This document shows, one piece after another, positions 8,491 through 17,226 of a DNA stretch of 45,040 nt. The stretch spans positions 808,712 to 853,751 of the forward strand of contig JAMPAP010000001.1 of assembly GCA_023667185.1 (NCBI GenBank), given 5' to 3'. Every line of letters begins with the position of its first letter. Positions within the stretch are counted from its first letter, which is position 1. A program made the translations under genes and the position numbers. Origin of the DNA: Lachnoclostridium sp. (GTDB taxonomy: Bacteria; Bacteroidota; Bacteroidia; Bacteroidales; Muribaculaceae). The notes under the pieces are model-generated. The model saw only the letters and a program-made list of their open reading frames with translations. It did no database searches and was not told where the DNA came from.

Positions 8491-8600
8491 ATTCCGTGAT
8501 TTGGCCGATTTTTATTCCGTGATTTGGCCGATTTTCATTCCGTGATTTGGCCGATTTTCATTCCGTGATTTGGCCGATTTTCATTCCGTGATTTGGCCGG
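8491..8600. repeat. Five 23-bp direct repeats upstream of the DUF4143 ATPase
   Basis: The unit begins ATTCCGTGATTTGGCCGAT followed by TTTC or TTTT. Copies start at 8491, 8514, 8537, 8560 and 8583 (the last is incomplete), an exact 23-bp period. The array fills the space between the ATPase promoter and the 3' end of the MATE gene. A short open frame across it is only the translated repeat. The shared TTGGCCGATT core resembles the TTGCCGATT sites in front of the second DUF4143 gene. Confidence 0.95.
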
Positions 8601-8605
8601 TGGAG

Positions 8606-9964
8606 TCAATCGGGCTGGGGGAGGTGAGCCCGGAAGGCTTTGTGAGCCACATAGATGGCAGCAGCTGATACGAGAATACCGGTGACAGTCCATGTAACGG
8701 GATACACCATCAGAAGCGCGGGGAATGTGTGGTGGTAAGGGGTGACGGTAAATACCCAAAGCAGTCGGAGCACGCAGGTGCCGAAGATAGTGAGCAGCAT
8801 CGGGGTCATTGACCAGCCGAGGCCTCGCATGAAGGCTCCCGTGATTTCATAGCTTACGGCTATGAATTGAAACATCAGTGCCGTGTGCATACGCTCTTTT
8901 GCAAATTCGGCCACTGTAGCATTATCGGTGAAGAGTCCGATAAAGAATGAGTCGTTGAGCGATATCGTAAGGTTGGCCGCAGCCGAGATAATGGCTCCGA
9001 GGCCAAGGCAGATAAACACTACCCGCTTGCAGCGATCGTAAAGTCCGGCGCCATAGTTCTGGCCTGTGAACGCGATCGTGGCTGCACCGAAGGAGCTGAT
9101 AATGTAGTAGCAATAAGCCTCGTAGGTATTTGCCGCAGCCGAGCCTGCCACAGCAGCCGAGCCGAAAGAGTTGACAGTAGCCTGGATGAAAATGTTGGAG
9201 GTGGAGAAGATCATACCTTGCAACCCGGCCGGTATACCTATCTTGAGCATCTTGACCATGTCGCCACGGTAGATTTTCAGGGTTTTCAAAGTATATGGAG
9301 CCGGTTCGCGCATCAGCCAGTAGACTATAAATGCAGCATTTACGGCATTAGCTATGACGGTGGCGATGGCCACACCCTCGATACCCATCCCGAGCCAGGC
9401 CACGAAAGCGAAGTCAAGGATGAGGTTGACCACGGCTGCAAAGATCAGCGAGTAGAAAGGATGCCATGTGTCGCCCATACTTCTCATGATGGCCGAGCCG
9501 AAGTTGTAGGCCATAATAAAAGGCATACCGAGGAAGTAGATGCGAAGGTAGGTCTCGGCGAGGTCTATTACATCCTCCGGGGTACTCATGGCCTCGAGTA
9601 TAGGTCGTGCAAGGGTGCATCCGGCCACGAGAAGAATAATACCACTGATTATTGACAGCATACCTACGGTGGCAATCGAGTGAACTACGCCGTCGCGGTT
9701 TTTCATACCGATATAGTTGGCAATCACCACATTGGCGCCTATCGCTATGCCCAAGAAGAGGTTTATCAGAATGCTGATAATCATGCCGTTGCTACCGGCT
9801 GCCGCCATGGCTTCCGGGCCGGTATAGCGACCCACTACAGCTACGTCGACAGCATTAAACGACTGCTGGAGCATACCCGAAGCAATAAGCGGGAGTGCAA
9901 AGATGAAGATTTTACCCGTCAGCGGGCCGTGGAGCATGTCCACGTTATGGGTTCCGGTAGCCAT
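8606..9964 (-). CDS. MATE family multidrug/organic cation exporter
   Basis: 452 aa with about 12 hydrophobic segments in two homologous halves. The N-terminal block (PLIASGMLQQSFNAVDVAVVGRYTG) is the typical MATE opening, and GQNYGAG near residue 300 is the matching motif in the second half. It probably exports cationic drugs or metabolites using an ion gradient across the inner membrane; the substrate cannot be inferred. It starts 8 nt after the stop of the 5'-nucleotidase gene on the same strand, so the two are likely co-transcribed. Confidence 0.92.
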   Translation of the reverse strand: MATGTHNVDMLHGPLTGKIFIFALPLIASGMLQQSFNAVDVAVVGRYTGPEAMAAAGSNGMIISILINLFLGIAIGANVVIANYIGMKNRDGVVHSIATVGMLSIISGIILLVAGCTLARPILEAMSTPEDVIDLAETYLRIYFLGMPFIMAYNFGSAIMRSMGDTWHPFYSLIFAAVVNLILDFAFVAWLGMGIEGVAIATVIANAVNAAFIVYWLMREPAPYTLKTLKIYRGDMVKMLKIGIPAGLQGMIFSTSNIFIQATVNSFGSAAVAGSAAANTYEAYCYYIISSFGAATIAFTGQNYGAGLYDRCKRVVFICLGLGAIISAAANLTISLNDSFFIGLFTDNATVAEFAKERMHTALMFQFIAVSYEITGAFMRGLGWSMTPMLLTIFGTCVLRLLWVFTVTPYHHTFPALLMVYPVTWTVTGILVSAAAIYVAHKAFRAHLPQPD

Positions 9965-9972
9965 ACCGATTG

Positions 9973-11508
9973 TTACATTGAGGTCATTCTACGGGTATGG
10001 TCGGGAGAGTTAAGTAGCTTGTCGAGACTTCCGTTACTGATTTTGTTAATAAGGATCTGGTAGAGCACCTCATTACTTCGTGCCAGGATTTTTCCCTCTT
10101 TGAGCGGCTCCATATAGTCATTTCCGTCAGCAAGATAGTCGATAGTGGCGAGGATATACCGGCGGTCAGGGTCAATAGGCTTGCCGTCGATAGTTACTGA
10201 ATTCAGTTCATGAGTCGACGGATCGTAAAGTGCTTTCACATTTGAGCTTACGCCCTGTCCTTCCTGCGCGGCCATGACCTTGAAGTTATCTATCAGATCC
10301 TCACCTTTAATCTCCATCACCACGATCGAATTATCAAACGGCGCTATGTCAATCACTGCCCCTGCAGTGATGTCGCCTGCGGGGAGCGAGTTGCGGAGGC
10401 CACCCTTGTTCATAATCGCGAGGTCAACCTTGCCTGAAGGCGAGAGCTCGCGGCCGCGCATCATCACGAAGTCGCTCATAAAGTTAAGCAGTTCAGGCGA
10501 TTTGCGTTCCATCTCAGCAGGATTTGTTCCGATTTTTATTGAGCGGATTGAATCAACCTTCTCGCGATAGGGAGTGATAAGGGCTGTAAATGTGGTGTCG
10601 ATACGTGAGTCGAGGCGATCGGTCACCGGGATAACCCGTGCGCTGACGTCACGAGATTTAAGATCTATATCTATTTCGCCGAGGTAAGTACCTGTAGAGC
10701 CGGTCTGCACGATCGTGACATTCTTGCCGTCAGCATTGGGCACTATCCATTTCGGAGCATCGGGGTTATCCGTAGGAGTGACCAACGTATGGGAGTGGCC
10801 ACCTATTATCACGTCAATATCGTGAGAGCGGCGAGCCAGAGTAAGATCATCATAATCATGCTCGTTGTCATAGCCGATGTGAGAAATGGCAATCACCATC
10901 TCAGCGCCCTCTTTCTTCAGGCGGGCTGCCTCCTTGTTGGCCTCCTCGATGGCATCTTCGTATTCCATCTCGCCATAATTATCCTCTACGATAATACCCT
11001 TGGGATCAAGGTTTACACCTATGAATCCTATCTTGTGGCCGTTATATTCCTTGATTACCGAAGGAACAAAGAGACCATCAAGAGGAGTGTCTTCAAAATC
11101 ATAGTTGGTGGACAAGCGAGTACCATCAATCTGTTTCCATTCACGGGCGAGGACATCAAGACCCTTGTCAAACTCATGATTTCCAAGGATACGAATGTCA
11201 TACCCCATCTCGTTCATCAGCTTGCGTTCAACTTCACCGCCGAAAATGGTGTAGTACAGGGAGCCCTGGACGGCATCACCGGCATCCACGAGCAGCACGT
11301 TTTGGCGCTCAGCTCTTACGCTGTCTACCAGCACTTTGCGTCGTGCAATTCCGCCGAGGTTGTGACGGTCAGGGTCAATCTGTGAGTGAGTATCGTTGGT
11401 GTGAAGTATCACCAGATGATCGGCATCACTGTCAGATGCCGAGGGGGCGCAAGCTTGAAACATGGCCATCGCCATGATGCCCGAGAATATGGAAATAACA
11501 GATTTCAT
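9973..11508 (-). CDS. 5'-nucleotidase/UshA-like metallophosphatase lipoprotein
   Basis: 511 aa. The lipoprotein signal peptide has lipobox FQAC (Cys20). The N-terminal calcineurin-like phosphoesterase domain carries ILHTNDTHSQ, DAGDAVQG, ILGNHEFD and IGGHSHT, all expected metal ligands. The C-terminal 5'-nucleotidase domain (about residues 320-490) includes NKGGLRNSLPAGDIT and FDNSIVVMEIKG. It should hydrolyse extracellular or periplasmic nucleotides to nucleosides and phosphate. Some Bacteroidetes carry these two domains as separate genes; here they are one. A -7 box (TATATTTG, minus strand, 11528-11535) lies just upstream. Confidence 0.9.
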   Translation of the reverse strand: MKSVISIFSGIMAMAMFQACAPSASDSDADHLVILHTNDTHSQIDPDRHNLGGIARRKVLVDSVRAERQNVLLVDAGDAVQGSLYYTIFGGEVERKLMNEMGYDIRILGNHEFDKGLDVLAREWKQIDGTRLSTNYDFEDTPLDGLFVPSVIKEYNGHKIGFIGVNLDPKGIIVEDNYGEMEYEDAIEEANKEAARLKKEGAEMVIAISHIGYDNEHDYDDLTLARRSHDIDVIIGGHSHTLVTPTDNPDAPKWIVPNADGKNVTIVQTGSTGTYLGEIDIDLKSRDVSARVIPVTDRLDSRIDTTFTALITPYREKVDSIRSIKIGTNPAEMERKSPELLNFMSDFVMMRGRELSPSGKVDLAIMNKGGLRNSLPAGDITAGAVIDIAPFDNSIVVMEIKGEDLIDNFKVMAAQEGQGVSSNVKALYDPSTHELNSVTIDGKPIDPDRRYILATIDYLADGNDYMEPLKEGKILARSNEVLYQILINKISNGSLDKLLNSPDHTRRMTSM

Positions 11509-11619
11509 ATACTGTTGAAATTTTCTGCAAATATACCACTAATTTTCCAAACCCCGGCTCGACAACATATACCTATTTATTTTTAGAATACTTAACAACC
11601 AAAATCTGAGAAATATTTG

Positions 11620-11627
11620 TAACTTTG
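11620..11627 (+). promoter_or_regulatory. -7 box TAACTTTG of the toxin-antitoxin operon
   Basis: A perfect TAnnTTTG box lies 32 nt before the antitoxin ATG at 11660. Antitoxin autorepression here would be usual for this class, but no operator palindrome is obvious. Confidence 0.6.
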
Positions 11628-11659
11628 TACTATTGTCACACACGAAAAAATCCACGATT

Positions 11660-11863
11660 ATGACTCAGATTACTTTAACAATCACAGATCCTAAGGAAGC
11701 CTCTCTTTTAAAAAAATTACTGGCAAAATTCGATAGTGTCACAATCTCTAAACCGAAGAAAAGCCGCAAGACAGGCCTTGATGAAGCATTGGAAGACGTC
11801 GCCGCCGGCCGCGTATCAAGATATGATTCAGTTGATGACTTCTTTAGGGAGATGGGCGTATGA
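11660..11863 (+). CDS. Antitoxin of a YafQ-type toxin-antitoxin pair
   Basis: 67 aa from the ATG at 11660 (an earlier TTG is in frame). The protein starts with a beta strand (MTQITLTITDPKEASLL), has a basic linker (KPKKSRKTG) and ends in an acidic helical tail (SVDDFFREMGV). This is the usual size and charge pattern of antitoxins that cover a RelE-fold toxin. Its stop overlaps the toxin start (ATGA), the classical arrangement. The family name is uncertain; the antitoxin call depends on the partner gene. Confidence 0.8.
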   Translation: MTQITLTITDPKEASLLKKLLAKFDSVTISKPKKSRKTGLDEALEDVAAGRVSRYDSVDDFFREMGV

Positions 11864-12147
11864 ATAAGTATACCATTGAGGTCTCTAACAGGTTTAAAAA
11901 AGACTTCAAACTTTGTATTAAGCGAGGTTTGCCTATTGAAAAAATTCAGGAAGCAATGCATCTCCTTCAGGAGACCGGGTCATTGCCTCCAGAATATAAG
12001 CCTCACAAACTTTCAGGCAAGTATGCGGGTAAATGGGAATGTCATATAAATGGGCATAACAGCGACTGGCTAATGGTATGGGAACAAAACGATAACACTC
12101 TCACCCTATTATTCCTTCGTACAGGCTCGCATTCCGACATATTTTAA
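11860..12147 (+). CDS. YafQ-family mRNA interferase toxin
   Basis: 95 aa RelE/ParE-superfamily toxin. The YafQ catalytic residues have counterparts: His49 (HKLSG), His62 (ECHINGH), Asp69-Trp70 (SDWLMVWE) and His91 (TGSHSDIF). Toxins of this family cleave mRNA within the ribosome, and the active site looks intact. Two extra residues between His62 and Asp69 are seen compared with the E. coli protein as I recall it. It is translationally coupled to the antitoxin by a 4-nt overlap. Confidence 0.92.
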   Translation: MNKYTIEVSNRFKKDFKLCIKRGLPIEKIQEAMHLLQETGSLPPEYKPHKLSGKYAGKWECHINGHNSDWLMVWEQNDNTLTLLFLRTGSHSDIF

Positions 12148-12198
12148 GCGGGTGTGTTAAATTTTGAGAGGGGTGTTGGATTATGGAGATAATTTTCA

Positions 12199-12206
12199 TA
12201 ATTTTG
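12199..12206 (+). promoter_or_regulatory. -7 box TAATTTTG of the PurF-like gene
   Basis: This matches TAnnTTTG and lies 31 nt before the start codon at 12238. It separates the PurF-like gene from the toxin-antitoxin operon. Confidence 0.6.
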
Positions 12207-12237
12207 CACCTTAATTTTTCAAAATTTCATACACATT

Positions 12238-13647
12238 ATGGGAGGATTTTTCGGAATAGCATCCGCCAAGCCTTGTCGCAATGATCTGTTTTACGGCGTT
12301 GACTACAATTCACATCTCGGAACACGCCGCGGCGGCATGGCGACTTACGACAGTGAGAATCATCAGTTTTGCCGCTCGATTCATAGTCTGGAAAGCACAT
12401 ATTTCCGTACAAAATTTGAGAAAGAGCTTGGAAAATTCAAGGGGAATATGGGTATCGGCGTTATCAGCGACACTGACCCACAGCCTATAATAATCAATTC
12501 ACATCTGGGCAAATTTGCCATCGTTACTATTGCCAAGATATGCAATCTTGACAAGCTCGAGAAGGAGCTGATAGACGAGGGCAAGCATTTTGCAGAGTTG
12601 AGCTCGGGCAAAACTAATCAGACGGAGCTTGTGGCGCTTCTGATTACCCAGGGCAAGACGTTTGTCGACGGTATTAAAAATGTATACGACAAGATTGAGG
12701 GCTCATGCTCGATGTTGCTTCTTACGGAGCACTCGGTGATAGCCGCACGCGACAAGCTCGGCCGAACGCCTATCATTCTCGGTCATCGCGATGGCGCTTA
12801 CGCGCTTTGCTCCGAGTCAACAGCGTTTCCCAACCTTGACTTCAGGACTGTACGCGACCTCGGCCCGGGTGAGATAGTGGAGATAACCGCCGACGAGGCC
12901 GTGACTCTTAAGGAGCCGGGCGAGGAGATGCAGATATGCTCATTCCTCTGGGTTTACTACGGATTCCCCACGTCAAGCTACGAAGGACAGAACGTTGAGG
13001 ACGTGAGATTCAAGTCGGGCTACGAGGTTGGCAAGGCCGACGATACGGAGGTGGACTGCGTATGTGGTATCCCTGACTCGGGTGTAGGCATGGCGCTTGG
13101 TTATGCGGCCGGAAAGGGTGTCCCCTATCGTCGCGCAATTTCGAAATATACTCCTACCTGGCCTCGAAGCTTCACTCCGAGCGATCAGTCGATGCGTGAC
13201 CTTGTGGCAAAAATGAAACTCGTGCCTAACCGTGCAATTCTCGAAGGCCAGCGCGCACTGTTTTGCGATGACTCTATAGTGCGCGGCACTCAGCTCAACG
13301 ATAATGTGAAGGTGCTTTACGACTGCGGTGCCCGCGAGGTGCATATGCGTATAGCGTGCCCGCCGCTGGTGTATGGTTGTCGCTATGTAGGGTTCACTTC
13401 ATCGAAATCTGACATGGAGCTGCTGACCCGCCGCATCATAGGTGAGCTCGAAGGTGACCCTGACAAAAACCTCGAGGCATACACCAAGACCGGCTCGCCT
13501 GAATATAACACCCTCGTAGAGAAGATACGCGAGCGCTTCGGCCTGACTTCGCTGAAGTTCAACTCTATTGAAAATCTCATCAAGGCCATCGGCTTACCCA
13601 AGTGCAAGGTGTGCACTCACTGCTTTGACGGCTCAAGCCACTTCTGA
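12238..13647 (+). CDS. PurF-like phosphoribosyltransferase with degenerate glutaminase domain
   Basis: 469 aa, alignable from end to end with amidophosphoribosyltransferase. The PRPP-binding loop is intact: CDDSIVRGT, with Asp344-Asp345 and Arg349-Gly350-Thr351. Cysteines at 234, 381, 459 and 462 sit where Bacillus-type PurF binds its Fe-S cluster. The N-terminal glutaminase is not normal: the start reads MGGFFGIAS where active enzymes have MCGI(V)G. The usual HNGN is replaced by TIAK, the GHxRYST arginine motif by GIGVISDT, and the SSDTE aspartate is missing. It is therefore unlikely to use glutamine. It may use ammonia or have another role, and a canonical purF is expected elsewhere. Its own promoter precedes it, and a hairpin separates it from convergent glmS. 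Confidence 0.85.
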   Translation: MGGFFGIASAKPCRNDLFYGVDYNSHLGTRRGGMATYDSENHQFCRSIHSLESTYFRTKFEKELGKFKGNMGIGVISDTDPQPIIINSHLGKFAIVTIAKICNLDKLEKELIDEGKHFAELSSGKTNQTELVALLITQGKTFVDGIKNVYDKIEGSCSMLLLTEHSVIAARDKLGRTPIILGHRDGAYALCSESTAFPNLDFRTVRDLGPGEIVEITADEAVTLKEPGEEMQICSFLWVYYGFPTSSYEGQNVEDVRFKSGYEVGKADDTEVDCVCGIPDSGVGMALGYAAGKGVPYRRAISKYTPTWPRSFTPSDQSMRDLVAKMKLVPNRAILEGQRALFCDDSIVRGTQLNDNVKVLYDCGAREVHMRIACPPLVYGCRYVGFTSSKSDMELLTRRIIGELEGDPDKNLEAYTKTGSPEYNTLVEKIRERFGLTSLKFNSIENLIKAIGLPKCKVCTHCFDGSSHF

Positions 13648-13666
13648 TTTCACTGACATCAGTAAA

Positions 13667-13698
13667 CGCGCCTGATTCCTTGTAAGGAGTCAGGCGCG
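13667..13698. terminator. Bidirectional terminator hairpin between the PurF-like gene and glmS
   Basis: The arms CGCGCCTGATTCCTT and AAGGAGTCAGGCGCG pair over 15 bp with one G-T wobble. The hairpin lies 19 nt after the PurF-like stop and 35 nt from the glmS stop on the opposite strand. Flanking T-tracts are weak. Confidence 0.75.
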
Positions 13699-13733
13699 CT
13701 TGCTATTTATATATGATATTGTGAGGCTGGGGA

Positions 13734-15581
13734 TTATTCTACAGTCACTGACTTGGCAAGGTTGCGGGGTTGATCCACGTCTTTACCCTTGTTGACAGCA
13801 ATGTAGTAAGCAAGAAGTTGCAGAGGTATTGAGGCCACGATAGGAGTAAGACACTCGGGCACTTCGGGAATCTCAAGGCAGAAGTCAGCGATATCGTTCA
13901 TCGACTTGTTGCCATGGCTTACGATGGCCACCACGTGACCGCCGCGGCTCTTGACTTGCTGAACATTAGAGATAATCTTGTCGTAGAGACTGTCGCTCGG
14001 AGCAATAATCACGCTGGGCATCTCATGGTCTATAAGAGCGATGGGGCCATGCTTCATCTCGGCTGCGGGATAACCTTCAGCATGGATATAAGAGATTTCC
14101 TTGAGCTTGAGAGCGCCCTCGAGAGCGGTCGGGTAATTGTAGCCTCGACCGAGGTAGAGGAAGTTGTGAGCGTAAGTGAACATCTGCGCAAGATTCTTGA
14201 TCTCCGGAGCGAGCTTTAGAGCCTCCTGAATGGTCTCGGGCATCTCAGTGAGTGCTGATGCTATATCATGCACGGTGTGAGGTAGCACGGTGCCGCGGAT
14301 CTGACCTACGGCAAGAGCGAAGAGCGTCAGCACCGTGACCTGGCCGGTAAAGGCCTTGGTAGAAGCCACGCCTATCTCGGGACCTACATGGATATATGTA
14401 CCTGAGTCAGTGTTACGGGGAATTGACGCGCCGACAACGTTACAGATGCCGTAGACAAACGCACCCTTGCTCTTGGCGAGCTGGATGGCTGCGAGAGTAT
14501 CAGCAGTCTCGCCCGACTGTGATATCGAGATGACCACATCATCGGGCGTAAGATACGGGTTGGAGTAACGGAACTCTGAGGCATATTCCACTTCCACGGG
14601 GAGGTGGCACATTTCCATGATAAGACGTTTGCCGATGAGGGCAGCGTGCCACGATGTACCGCAAGCCACGAGGACTATGCGCTTGCATTTTGCAAAGACC
14701 TCGCGATTAAGGTCAACACCCGAGAGCTGCACACGCGAGCAGTTGTCGACGATACGGCCGCGGATGCAGTCGCGTAGCGTAGCGGGCTGCTCGAAGATCT
14801 CCTTAAGCATGAAGGTGTCATAACCACCCTTTTCGAGCTGGGCAAGCGAAAGCGCCAGCTGCTGGATGCTCACCTTCGAAGGCTTGCTGTCAAGGAGGTT
14901 CAAGATTTTGATGTTACCACCTCGCTTGATGATAGCTATTTCGTTATCCTTCATGTAGATAACTTTATCGGTATAGCCTACTATAGGGGTAGCATCAGAA
15001 GCGATAAACGTTTCGCCGTCGCCTACGCCAATCACCAGCGGTGAAGCCTTGCGAGCCACGATAAGAGTATCAGGGTCGTTAACCTCAATAACGCCGATGG
15101 CGAATGCGCCTTCCACCTGACGGAGAGCCTCGGTGACAGCATCGAGAAGAGAGCAGTTATTTTGGGTCTTGATGTATTCGATAAGCTGAACGAGCACCTC
15201 CGTGTCAGTTTCCGAGCGGAATTCGATGCCGTGCTCGGATAGAGCCTTCTTCAGAACGGCATAATTCTCGATCGTACCGTTGTGCACGATAGCCAATTTG
15301 CCATCCTGCGACAGATGGGGGTGAGCGTTGATATCATTAGGTTCACCGTGGGTGGCCCAGCGGGTATGGGCAATACCGAGAGAGCCTGACAGATTCACAC
15401 CTGCCGCAGCCTGCTCGAGGTTGGCGACTTTACCCTTGGATTTACAAATCTCAAGAGATCCGTTATCATTAACCACTGCAACGCCGGCGCTGTCATAGCC
15501 ACGGTATTCGAGGCGATGCAGGCCTTTGATTAATATGTCCAAGGCCGGACGTTGGCCGAGGTATCCTACTATTCCACACAT
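13734..15581 (-). CDS. glmS: Glutamine-fructose-6-phosphate aminotransferase
   Basis: 615 aa enzyme making glucosamine-6-phosphate, the entry step to UDP-GlcNAc for peptidoglycan and lipid A. The N-terminal class II glutaminase begins MCGIVGYLG with nucleophile Cys2, followed by HTRWATHGEP, HNGTIENY and ETDTEVL. Two SIS domains follow, with SQSGETADTLAA in the first, and the protein ends in the family terminus KSVTVE. The contrast with the neighbouring PurF-like protein is clear: here all glutaminase residues are present. No glmS ribozyme is apparent in the roughly 100-nt leader. glmM lies a few kilobases away on the other strand. Confidence 0.97.
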   Translation of the reverse strand: MCGIVGYLGQRPALDILIKGLHRLEYRGYDSAGVAVVNDNGSLEICKSKGKVANLEQAAAGVNLSGSLGIAHTRWATHGEPNDINAHPHLSQDGKLAIVHNGTIENYAVLKKALSEHGIEFRSETDTEVLVQLIEYIKTQNNCSLLDAVTEALRQVEGAFAIGVIEVNDPDTLIVARKASPLVIGVGDGETFIASDATPIVGYTDKVIYMKDNEIAIIKRGGNIKILNLLDSKPSKVSIQQLALSLAQLEKGGYDTFMLKEIFEQPATLRDCIRGRIVDNCSRVQLSGVDLNREVFAKCKRIVLVACGTSWHAALIGKRLIMEMCHLPVEVEYASEFRYSNPYLTPDDVVISISQSGETADTLAAIQLAKSKGAFVYGICNVVGASIPRNTDSGTYIHVGPEIGVASTKAFTGQVTVLTLFALAVGQIRGTVLPHTVHDIASALTEMPETIQEALKLAPEIKNLAQMFTYAHNFLYLGRGYNYPTALEGALKLKEISYIHAEGYPAAEMKHGPIALIDHEMPSVIIAPSDSLYDKIISNVQQVKSRGGHVVAIVSHGNKSMNDIADFCLEIPEVPECLTPIVASIPLQLLAYYIAVNKGKDVDQPRNLAKSVTVE

Positions 15582-15689
15582 ATTTAAAGTAGTTCTGTTG
15601 AGGGCTATTCATTGGTATGCCGTCAAGTTCGACGTCATAATCCTGAGAATGCCTGGTGTAAGTGATAAATCGATTTATTAATTTGAGTG

Positions 15690-15721
15690 CAAATTTACGA
15701 ATAATTCGCCTATTTGTCAAA
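15690..15721 (-). promoter_or_regulatory. glmS promoter
   Basis: On the minus strand TTTG (15718-15721) and TAAATTTG (15690-15697) are 20 nt apart. The predicted transcript has a leader of about 100 nt before the glmS start. Confidence 0.7.
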
Positions 15722-15781
15722 TGTTAATTGTTAAATCATCGGTTTATCAGCAACAAGAGGCATAAAATCGGAGAAAATTCA

Positions 15782-15789
15782 TAATTTTG
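15782..15789 (+). promoter_or_regulatory. -7 box TAATTTTG of the DUF3822-rsmD operon
   Basis: A perfect TAnnTTTG box lies 9 nt before the ATG at 15799, giving a leader of only a few nucleotides. Confidence 0.65.
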
Positions 15790-15798
15790 CAAAGAAAT

Positions 15799-16629
15799 AT
15801 GAATAATCACGACAAAATACTTGACAAGGATCTCATCGAGGATACGTCGATGTGGACGCTTGCCATGCAGTTTTCAACCACGGGGGTCGAAGTTGCCGCC
15901 TATAGTGAGATTGAGGACAATTCTCTAATATATCGCACGTTACCTCTCGTAATTGACGGCACAACTCCACTCGGGGCAATAGAAGATGCCGTATATGAAA
16001 ATCCGTTTCTGCTGCGCGAGTTTCGCCGCACATTTGTTATCGTGGAGCCGGAAGCATCGATGCTGACGCCTTCTGAGGCCGACACAGCCGCGGCTGCTCG
16101 GATAGCCGCAGAAACACTCGGGCATGATGGGCGAGAGTGGACGGCCGACGACTCCGGAGCGCGTAATGCGCTGATTGCCTACGGTTTTGCTGATGGCTTC
16201 CGCCGGTTCGTAAGGCGCACATTCGGCAACGATGTCACTCCGATGAGTCACCTCGCAGTGCTCTCGCGGTATTTTCTGCGCAAAGTGCAGCGCGGCAAGC
16301 CGGCCGGTATGCTCGTCAACCTCCGCAAAGGGGCAATTGACGTGATCGTGGTAGAAGGGGGCAACCTGCTAATGGCCAACACATTCACTTGTCGTGAAGC
16401 AGCCGACATGGCCTATTATGTGATGGCATGCCGAAGATTCACTGCCATGGAGCCTGATGCCGACCTCTATCTGTGCGGCGACATTGAGCTTCGCGAGCCG
16501 CTGGCAGCGATGTTGCGGCGGTTTCTATCATCAGTCAAGCCTCTGATCTTCCCGCCCGCCATGTTCAGAGTGGGGCGAGAAGCTATGCAAGTTCCTTTCT
16601 CATTAATTGTCAGTCCAATATGCGAATAA
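15799..16629 (+). CDS. DUF3822 family protein
   Basis: 276 aa from the ATG at 15799; the in-frame TTG at 15787 falls inside the promoter box. The sequence (TLPLVIDGTTPLGAIEDAVYENPFLLREF, a middle block ending in RYFLRKVQRG, then CGDIELREPL) fits the Bacteroidetes DUF3822 family. These proteins appear to have an actin-like/ASKHA-type ATPase fold, and their function is unknown. The gene overlaps rsmD by 10 nt, the pairing usually seen in Bacteroidetes, so a role linked to ribosome maturation is possible but unproven. Confidence 0.8.
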   Translation: MNNHDKILDKDLIEDTSMWTLAMQFSTTGVEVAAYSEIEDNSLIYRTLPLVIDGTTPLGAIEDAVYENPFLLREFRRTFVIVEPEASMLTPSEADTAAAARIAAETLGHDGREWTADDSGARNALIAYGFADGFRRFVRRTFGNDVTPMSHLAVLSRYFLRKVQRGKPAGMLVNLRKGAIDVIVVEGGNLLMANTFTCREAADMAYYVMACRRFTAMEPDADLYLCGDIELREPLAAMLRRFLSSVKPLIFPPAMFRVGREAMQVPFSLIVSPICE

Positions 16630-17168
16630 TCCGAGGTAAATATGGGCGTCGCAGATTTGACGTACCATCCAATATCACAGCCCGCCCCACCACTGACTTT
16701 GCGCGCGAAAACATATTTAACGTCATCGAAAATATGGCCGACATCGAGGGAGCGCGATGTCTGGATCTTTTTGCCGGCACAGGCGCGGTATCGTTTGAAT
16801 TTCTATCACGAGGCGCAGCCTCAGTGACTGCCGTTGAGAAGTCGGCTGTGCAGGCTCGATTTATAGCCAAAGTGGCCGCCGAGCTCCATGATGACAATCT
16901 GCGACTCGTCCGCGGCGATGCGTTCCGTTTCATCAACAGCGGCAGCGACCCGTATGATATAATTTTCGTTGACCCACCCTACAATCTGCCGGAGTTTGAC
17001 ACCATAGCACCGGCTATTCTCAAGAGCAGTCTCGTAAAGGAGGGGACACTCTTCATCATGGAGCACTCGCGTGAGCGCGACTACACGGAGCTTCCCGGCT
17101 TTGTAGACCACCGCTCTTACGGCAGCGTCAACTTCTCGATATTCGAGATTCCCTCCCAGGAATCATAA
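16620..17168 (+). CDS. rsmD: 16S rRNA (guanine966-N2)-methyltransferase
   Basis: 182 aa Rossmann-fold methyltransferase. It begins MRIIRGKYGRRRF with the conserved RPTTDFARENIFN block. The SAM-binding motif is CLDLFAGTGAVSFE, and the catalytic N-methylation motif is DPPY within IIFVDPPYNLP. Length is normal for RsmD, which modifies 16S rRNA in the small ribosomal subunit. It is the second gene of the DUF3822 operon and is followed by a cluster of TGACA palindromes. Confidence 0.93.
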   Translation: MRIIRGKYGRRRFDVPSNITARPTTDFARENIFNVIENMADIEGARCLDLFAGTGAVSFEFLSRGAASVTAVEKSAVQARFIAKVAAELHDDNLRLVRGDAFRFINSGSDPYDIIFVDPPYNLPEFDTIAPAILKSSLVKEGTLFIMEHSRERDYTELPGFVDHRSYGSVNFSIFEIPSQES

Positions 17169-17213
17169 TGTCATGATGACATCATGTCAAATTGACAATT
17201 TGACAATTTGACA
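17168..17213. repeat. TGACA-rich palindromic repeat cluster after rsmD
   Basis: ATGTCATGATGACAT is followed by TGTCAAATTG-A-CAATTTGACA, an almost perfect palindrome, then another TTTGACAT. The cluster sits directly after the rsmD stop and may act as its terminator or be a short intergenic repeat. No T-rich tail follows. Confidence 0.7.
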
Positions 17214-17226
17214 TAAAGAAACCAGA

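Noticed and set aside
8491-8600. CRISPR array
   Set aside because: The 23-bp units are contiguous with no spacers and no cas genes are present.
8535-8759. Minus-strand open frame of 74 codons across the 23-bp repeats
   Set aside because: It is the translation of the repeat array plus antisense/out-of-frame MATE sequence, with no start signal or family resemblance.
12238-13647. Simple annotation as purF
   Set aside because: The glutaminase nucleophile and several supporting residues are absent, so the canonical symbol would mislead.
15582-15690. glmS ribozyme in the glmS leader
   Set aside because: I could not find the conserved core or pseudoknot elements, and the element is typical of Firmicutes.
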